Source of the DNA: Anaerolineales bacterium
GTDB taxonomy: Bacteria > Chloroflexota > Anaerolineae > Anaerolineales > Villigracilaceae
Direction: 5' to 3'
Assembly: GCA_919902735.1 (NCBI GenBank)
Contig: CAKKRM010000317.1
Span: 1 to 51,071 of the forward strand
DNA: 51,071 bases
Shown one piece after another: positions 46,515-51,071 of the stretch. Made by a program: the position numbers and the translations under genes. A model generated the notes under the pieces. The model did not search any database. It was not told the DNA's origin and saw nothing but the letters and a program-made list of their open reading frames with translations. Numbering within the stretch: position 1 is the stretch's first letter; each line of letters starts with the position of its first letter.

Positions 46515-48891
46515 ATTCCCCGCGTTCCACCGTCACGCGCATTTCAACGCCGTCTGTGCTGATGTCGATCCAGCCGCTGCGATCCGTCCGCAATAACGAA
46601 TAGCCATCCAGAGAATCCAACACATCCTGCGAGGGCAGGCCGTTCGGGTCGCCGGCGGCCACGCTCAACACAATCAACTGCGGATTCAAATTCTCGAAAA
46701 TATCGGGCGGGTTCGAGGGCGCGTAGCCCGCATCGGCAAGCAGGAGCACATCCACCTTGCCAATGGCATTCCCAAACTCAAGCGACTCAAGCGTCCCTTC
46801 GCTGAGGCCGATGGGAAGCAATGCGCGGAAATTTCCATATTGGATGAGAAGCACGCTTCCCTTCGGACCTGCGGCCTGCACCTCGATCAATGCGCCGCCG
46901 CCCAGCTCGAGCCTTTGTCCCGCTTCCGCACGGCTGACGGGGATTCCTTCGGCTGCGAAATATTCATCCAGCAAGCGGGACGAGAAGGAGGCTTGCACGT
47001 TGCCGCTCCACAAAATATTATCGGGCGAATAGCGTTCGATCACACGCGGCAAGGCGGAGAGTTGTTCCTCCTGCGCGGATGCGATGATGAGCCAGTCCAA
47101 TTTGGGAGAGAAGAACGGGAGTCTTCTGCCAAGTTCGTCCGATAACTCAGAAACGCTCGCGCCGCCGTTGATCAGAATGTTCCTGCCTTCAGGCGTTTGA
47201 ATCAAAACCGCATCTGCCGAGCCGACTTCAAGGAAGGTGATGTGAAACTGCCCGTCGCCTGCTGTGGATGCAGAGCGCCATAACACCACCATGCACACGA
47301 ACATGGACGCGAGGGTCAATGTCAATGCAACGGCTCGAAGCGAACCTGCCAGGGATTGGAGTCTGCTTTTAATGGCCGGCCAGTTGAAGGTCACAGCAAG
47401 AAGCGCGATGTAAAACGAGGCCACAATCCAGATGGATGAATCGCCGAGAAAGATCATCCCGTTGGGCACACTATCAAAAAATTCCACAACACGGATGGTG
47501 TACGCGGCGAAGGGCCAGGCAATCCACGCGATGAGTTGACCGATGGGCTGAATGATAAGGCTGGTGAAAACCGCCAGCCCGCCGACGACCATCACTGCGG
47601 GTTGAACGGGCAGGATGAACGGGTTGGCGATAAATGAAATGAGGGAAATGCGTTTGAAATGATAGGCCATGATCGGAATGGTTGTCAGTTGAGCTGCCAG
47701 GGTGAGGATGACGTTTTCATTGACGATGCGGGTGAACACACTTGTATCATGTTTTGAAATTTTGGCAATGAGGTTGCTGGTGAAATTCGAGAACGGTTCG
47801 GCGTACAGGATGAGGCCCAGCGTGGCGAAGAACGAAAGTTGAAAGCCCACATCCCAAATCACCAGCGGGTTGATGAGCGCCATGACAAGAGCGACTACCA
47901 TGAGCGCGTTCATGCCCATGTTGCGCCTGCCAAGCTGACGCGCGAGCAGGGATATACTGCCCATGAAAGCGGCGCGCATCACCGCCGCGTCCCCGCCGAC
48001 GAGGAAAGCATACATAAAGATGCCAACGACTGCGATTACCGCGCCGAGGCGTTCGTTGGTAAGCCGTTTGAACATGGAAAAGAAAATACCTGCGATGATG
48101 GCGATATTAAAACCCGATATGGCAATGATGTGCGCCGTGCCGGTATTCTTGAAGACGTTCTGTAATTCACGCGTGAGTCCCGTATCCACGCCGAATAAAA
48201 TGCCCGCGAATAACGAGGCTTCGGGGTCGTGATACAGGCGGTACGTTTTTTCGAGCAATTTTGATTTTAGTTTGTACACCGGGCGGAAGAAAATATTGCC
48301 GTTGTTGCCCGGCAGTTCCGTCACCTCGGCGGTGGGCATGTACGAATGAATGCCGTCGCGCGCGAGATAATCACGGTAGAAAAATTCTTCATTTTCAGGC
48401 GGGGTTTTTAATTGTCCGCGCACCCGCACGCGCTGGCCGTATTCATAAACCTGGTTTTTGGGCACACGCACGAGGATGAAGCCAGAGACGGGCAGGTTGC
48501 CATCGCCGGTGTCCACGGCTTCGGTTTTGAGTTTGAGATTGGTGTAATTGTCGCGGTAATCGGGCGGTTCTGTGAGCGAGCCTGTAATTAGTAATTCGTA
48601 ATTGCGGTCGTTGTAAAAAGCGATGTGGAAGGCGTCAATGTTCGGCTGGCGGAATTGATAGTAGGCAGAGCCGAGGAAGAGGGTGGTTAAAAGGATGAAG
48701 GAGAATGGAGGGATGCGTGTTGCGTGTTGCGTCTCTTCGGCTGCACTCAGCGCAGGGTTGCGAGAACGAAGAAGGAGGAAGAGGAGAAAGAAGACAACTG
48801 CAATTAGAATCCATGCCCAGATGGGGAGAGAGACGAGGCTGGCGAGCACGATCCCTGCAAGGAAGGATAGGGAAATCCATGTCAATGGCAT
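46513..48891 (-). CDS. comEC: ComEC/Rec2-type DNA uptake channel with degenerate nuclease-like domain
   Basis: 792 residues. An N-terminal helix pair and OB-like soluble part (about 60-210) come first. The competence domain with roughly ten membrane helices (about 215-520) includes AGILFGVDTGLTRELQNVFKNTGTAHIIAISGFNIAI. A C-terminal MBL-like domain follows (about 565-792). In it, FLEVGSADAVLIQ stands where DVGQGDA is usual, and IIASAQEEQLSAL stands where SHxDxDHxGG should bind metal. The channel is probably intact but the nuclease-like site is lost. TAAAAT lies 7 bases before the ATG without a ribosome binding site. The stop codon is inside a repeat element. Confidence 0.92.
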   Translation of the reverse strand: MPLTWISLSFLAGIVLASLVSLPIWAWILIAVVFFLLFLLLRSRNPALSAAEETQHATRIPPFSFILLTTLFLGSAYYQFRQPNIDAFHIAFYNDRNYELLITGSLTEPPDYRDNYTNLKLKTEAVDTGDGNLPVSGFILVRVPKNQVYEYGQRVRVRGQLKTPPENEEFFYRDYLARDGIHSYMPTAEVTELPGNNGNIFFRPVYKLKSKLLEKTYRLYHDPEASLFAGILFGVDTGLTRELQNVFKNTGTAHIIAISGFNIAIIAGIFFSMFKRLTNERLGAVIAVVGIFMYAFLVGGDAAVMRAAFMGSISLLARQLGRRNMGMNALMVVALVMALINPLVIWDVGFQLSFFATLGLILYAEPFSNFTSNLIAKISKHDTSVFTRIVNENVILTLAAQLTTIPIMAYHFKRISLISFIANPFILPVQPAVMVVGGLAVFTSLIIQPIGQLIAWIAWPFAAYTIRVVEFFDSVPNGMIFLGDSSIWIVASFYIALLAVTFNWPAIKSRLQSLAGSLRAVALTLTLASMFVCMVVLWRSASTAGDGQFHITFLEVGSADAVLIQTPEGRNILINGGASVSELSDELGRRLPFFSPKLDWLIIASAQEEQLSALPRVIERYSPDNILWSGNVQASFSSRLLDEYFAAEGIPVSRAEAGQRLELGGGALIEVQAAGPKGSVLLIQYGNFRALLPIGLSEGTLESLEFGNAIGKVDVLLLADAGYAPSNPPDIFENLNPQLIVLSVAAGDPNGLPSQDVLDSLDGYSLLRTDRSGWIDISTDGVEMRVTVERGE

Positions 48892-48898
48892 GGGGAGG

Positions 48899-48926
48899 AT
48901 TTTACATTAGATTGGAATGTTTTTTT
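48899..48926 (-). promoter_or_regulatory. Promoter of comEC, 7 bases before the ATG
   Basis: On the reverse strand TTGAAA, a 19-base spacer, TAAAAT (48899-48904), CCTCCCC, then the ATG at 48891. There is no Shine-Dalgarno. The spacing predicts a leaderless mRNA. Confidence 0.5.
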
Positions 48927-49024
48927 CAAAATAGAACGCGGACGAGCGTTTCGCAGTCCGCGTCCTAAAACAAAATGTCAAGTCGCGAGCCAGGATTTAT
49001 TCAGAGGATTCGCAGCTATCGTAG

Positions 49025-51052
49025 TTATGGTACTGGAGAATCCATTGGTATGAAGTATTCGATAATCAACTGTGGTCGATTCGCGGCTCCAGCATCACCG
49101 CTGCTGAATGTAAAGTAATCCGCCCCCAAATCATTGTTGTCGTCGGTGGTAAAGCGCAGGCGGAATTGAGTTGTGCCCGTGAGATTGATATTCGAAATCC
49201 CCGCGGCATTTAATGCGGTGTTATACCAATTGCCAACAGGAGTCTCATTGAATGTCGCCACAGAAGCCTGGCTTGCAGCCGCCTGGAAATCGTTAGTTGT
49301 CAGGCCAACACTGGAACTGAAATATGGCTTGCGGATGTCAACAGCCAAACTGCCAAGCGCAGTGAATGGGTTTGAACCAATCCCGCCTTGTTTCTGTATT
49401 TTGAGCGTAACAGAGGTGATGACTACCCAATCTGGCAGGCTGGACGTATCAAAATGAAGGATGGCGCGATATTGTTTGTTCGCCGCATCATCACCGAGAA
49501 TAAAAGTAGTGACCGTGCTGTTTAAGGAGCCGCCCACTCCACTGGTTTCTGTGGACTCCAAAACCCAGCCATCATTGACGCCGACAGATTTAATAATCAA
49601 TGTAGTGGTTTTATCCACTGTGTAAACCTCACCTGTGATGAAATTACCGTTACCTGCGCCTATACCTCCAAGCGGACTTAACCCGGCATCGAGAATGCTG
49701 TCATTATCTATTACGTCAAGCCGAATCGTCCCGTCATATACGCCGGTGTATACCGACACGGTATAGACACTGCCTGAACCGCTGACATCGCTCACAAATG
49801 CGCCAGTGACACCTGTGACAGCAAGCGTAAAATCGCTGAAATCCACGTTTGTCACAGCCTCAGAGAACGTGACCGTGAAATCCACGTTGGGCAGGCTGGT
49901 CGGGTTGGAATTGGCGCGAACGCTGGAAATAACCGATGGCGGGACTTTGTCAACCGTATAAACTTCACCTGTGGTGAAATTGCCATTGCCTACGCCAGTT
50001 CCTCCGAGCGGATATAACATAACATCCAAAATGCTGTCATCGTCTAATAGATCAAGGCGGATGGTTCCATTCCCTGCGCCTGTGTTCACGGTCACTGTGT
50101 AGACGCTTCCTGAACCAGTGATACTGGTCACGGTCGCGCCTGTAACACCTGTGGCATTGGGGGTGAAGTCATCTGTATCCACACCTGTCACAGATTCTGA
50201 GAATATAACCGTAAAATCCACGCTTGACCCGCTGGTGGGATCTGGGAATGCGCGGGTGACGGATAGAACGCTTGGGGATAAAGTGGTCTCATTATCCAGT
50301 GTATAAGCGGCAACCAGCCTAGCTGACCAGTAGTTGACGAAATTAGTTTCTGTGATGGCATCTTTCGCAATTACACGCCGGACAAATGTCCCCGAACCAT
50401 CATTTTGGAAAATGAGAGAAAGATCATTCCCAATTTGCCAATCGGTCAGGCTGAAAATCGGGTTTATGCTGTTTGCAAGATTGGGAGTGGTTCGCTTTCC
50501 TCTCCATTGCCAGGTATCATATGTATTGCCGTTAACACTTCCGTCTATTTTCCATGGAACCAAAGTTGTGAGATCGTTCGTACGATCTGCCGGTGTATTA
50601 GTTGGCGAAAAATCTAATGGATTGGCGCTGTTCTCCGCAGAAATTTGTAAAGATATGGGAGCATAACCAGGAGCAAGTGGGTCCACCCCATAATTGCCAT
50701 CTGTTGTAAAAGTGACATAAGCGTATTTAATCTGCGCCTCATATGGGATTTGAATGTCTCTAAAAAGGAAACCACTAGTAACATTGCCGCCATTTAGACA
50801 ACCACCAAGATAGTTCCTCTGATTATCCCAATTGGTATAAAGGCAAGGGTTGGCCGGGTTTCCGCCCGCATCATCGACGGGTGAGGTTATTTCAGTTTTG
50901 ATGGGAAGATGTCCATCGCTTTGCTCAATATGGATGAAACGAAATTCACTTTTTTCAGGATCGAATGCAGCAAAGTTTATATATGGTCTTATATCGTCTG
51001 GCGAATGAGTGGCTACTTGAGGTGGATAAGAGTCTTTAGAGCTGAAAAGGGT
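49025..51052 (-). CDS. Secreted/surface beta-sandwich protein with two Ig-like repeats, start missing
   Basis: The frame is open for about 676 codons, from a stop at 51053-51055 to a stop at 49025. No ATG, GTG or TTG is found in the first 122 codons. A GTG at 50686 has no ribosome binding site and would cut a domain, so the 5' end is probably missing. Order: beta-sandwich (IPYEAQIKYAYVTFTTDG..., about 65-205), two ~105-residue Ig-like repeats sharing VDFTVxFSExVTxVD and GSGSVYTVxVxTG, and a second beta-sandwich (about 480-670). The composition is Thr/Ser/Asn/Gly-rich with almost no Cys or Lys, typical of exported proteins. No anchor signal is seen. I do not know its ligand. Confidence 0.75.
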   Translation of the reverse strand, partial: TLFSSKDSYPPQVATHSPDDIRPYINFAAFDPEKSEFRFIHIEQSDGHLPIKTEITSPVDDAGGNPANPCLYTNWDNQRNYLGGCLNGGNVTSGFLFRDIQIPYEAQIKYAYVTFTTDGNYGVDPLAPGYAPISLQISAENSANPLDFSPTNTPADRTNDLTTLVPWKIDGSVNGNTYDTWQWRGKRTTPNLANSINPIFSLTDWQIGNDLSLIFQNDGSGTFVRRVIAKDAITETNFVNYWSARLVAAYTLDNETTLSPSVLSVTRAFPDPTSGSSVDFTVIFSESVTGVDTDDFTPNATGVTGATVTSITGSGSVYTVTVNTGAGNGTIRLDLLDDDSILDVMLYPLGGTGVGNGNFTTGEVYTVDKVPPSVISSVRANSNPTSLPNVDFTVTFSEAVTNVDFSDFTLAVTGVTGAFVSDVSGSGSVYTVSVYTGVYDGTIRLDVIDNDSILDAGLSPLGGIGAGNGNFITGEVYTVDKTTTLIIKSVGVNDGWVLESTETSGVGGSLNSTVTTFILGDDAANKQYRAILHFDTSSLPDWVVITSVTLKIQKQGGIGSNPFTALGSLAVDIRKPYFSSSVGLTTNDFQAAASQASVATFNETPVGNWYNTALNAAGISNINLTGTTQFRLRFTTDDNNDLGADYFTFSSGDAGAANRPQLIIEYFIPMDSPVP

Positions 51053-51071
51053 TCAGTTTAAGGTGGAGTGA

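Overview
This 51 kb window most likely comes from an Anaerolineae-type Chloroflexota genome. That placement is inferred from protein style and gene content; there is no rRNA or tRNA to confirm it. The clues are many lipoproteins with Thr/Pro-rich linkers, T-box control of valS, an FMN riboswitch ahead of a RibXY-like ABC importer, and a very high density of small palindromic and tandem repeats. Coding density is high and most genes are chromosomal housekeeping or stress functions on both strands. I see no prophage, CRISPR array, tRNA or rRNA. The one transposase-like gene is a single-copy RAYT.

Layout. 1-4.5 kb: 5'-complete but window-truncated STAND ATPase (-), two membrane proteins, a dual-specificity phosphatase, an SGNH-like lipoprotein and a small unknown protein. 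4.7-8 kb: mutS2 (-) divergent from an SDR oxidoreductase. 8.2-13 kb: a MarR regulator with its own palindromic operator and a heterodimeric ABC exporter pair. 13-14.3 kb: a NUDIX gene broken by a small mobile element, and a HAD phosphatase. 14.3-24.1 kb: a GAF-GAF-PAS histidine kinase, then a (+) run of metabolic genes (MBL-fold protein, asparaginase, Nth-like glycosylase, YbaK-like deacylase, tandem ClbS-like protein, folK, FAH hydrolase, class V aminotransferase, ywbE). 24.3-30.6 kb: malic enzyme, HAD, moaA, PIN-TRAM membrane protein, TSUP permease and an SGNH lipoprotein. 30.6-34.1 kb: a 173-bp tandem repeat, promoter, T-box leader and valS. 34.2-37.4 kb: promoter, FMN riboswitch and a three-gene importer. 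37.5-48.9 kb: a (-) run with ClbS/DinB-like protein, DUF2277, RAYT, holB, rsgA, a lipoprotein PBP, maf, three STAS proteins around a cyanophycinase-like peptidase, and comEC. 49-51 kb: a surface protein with two Ig-like repeats and no visible start.

The most unusual feature is the repeat load and how deeply it is built into genes. (1) Arrays of imperfect heptanucleotides lie between genes, inside the valS T-box leader, and in frame inside mutS2 and valS. (2) Elements bounded by CGTCCCGAAGG inverted repeats supply ribosome binding sites, start codons and stop codons to neighbours. (3) Seven palindromic elements begin GTCATTGCGAGG, including one between every gene of the riboflavin-type importer operon. 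(4) The RAYT is flanked by an inverted pair of 24-nt palindromes that provide its stop codon and that of holB. (5) A roughly 159-bp element with a 12-bp target duplication has split a NUDIX gene. Several genes (mutS2, maf, comEC and perhaps the NUDIX and phosphatase genes) have a -10 box 6-7 nt before the start codon and no Shine-Dalgarno, suggesting leaderless transcripts.
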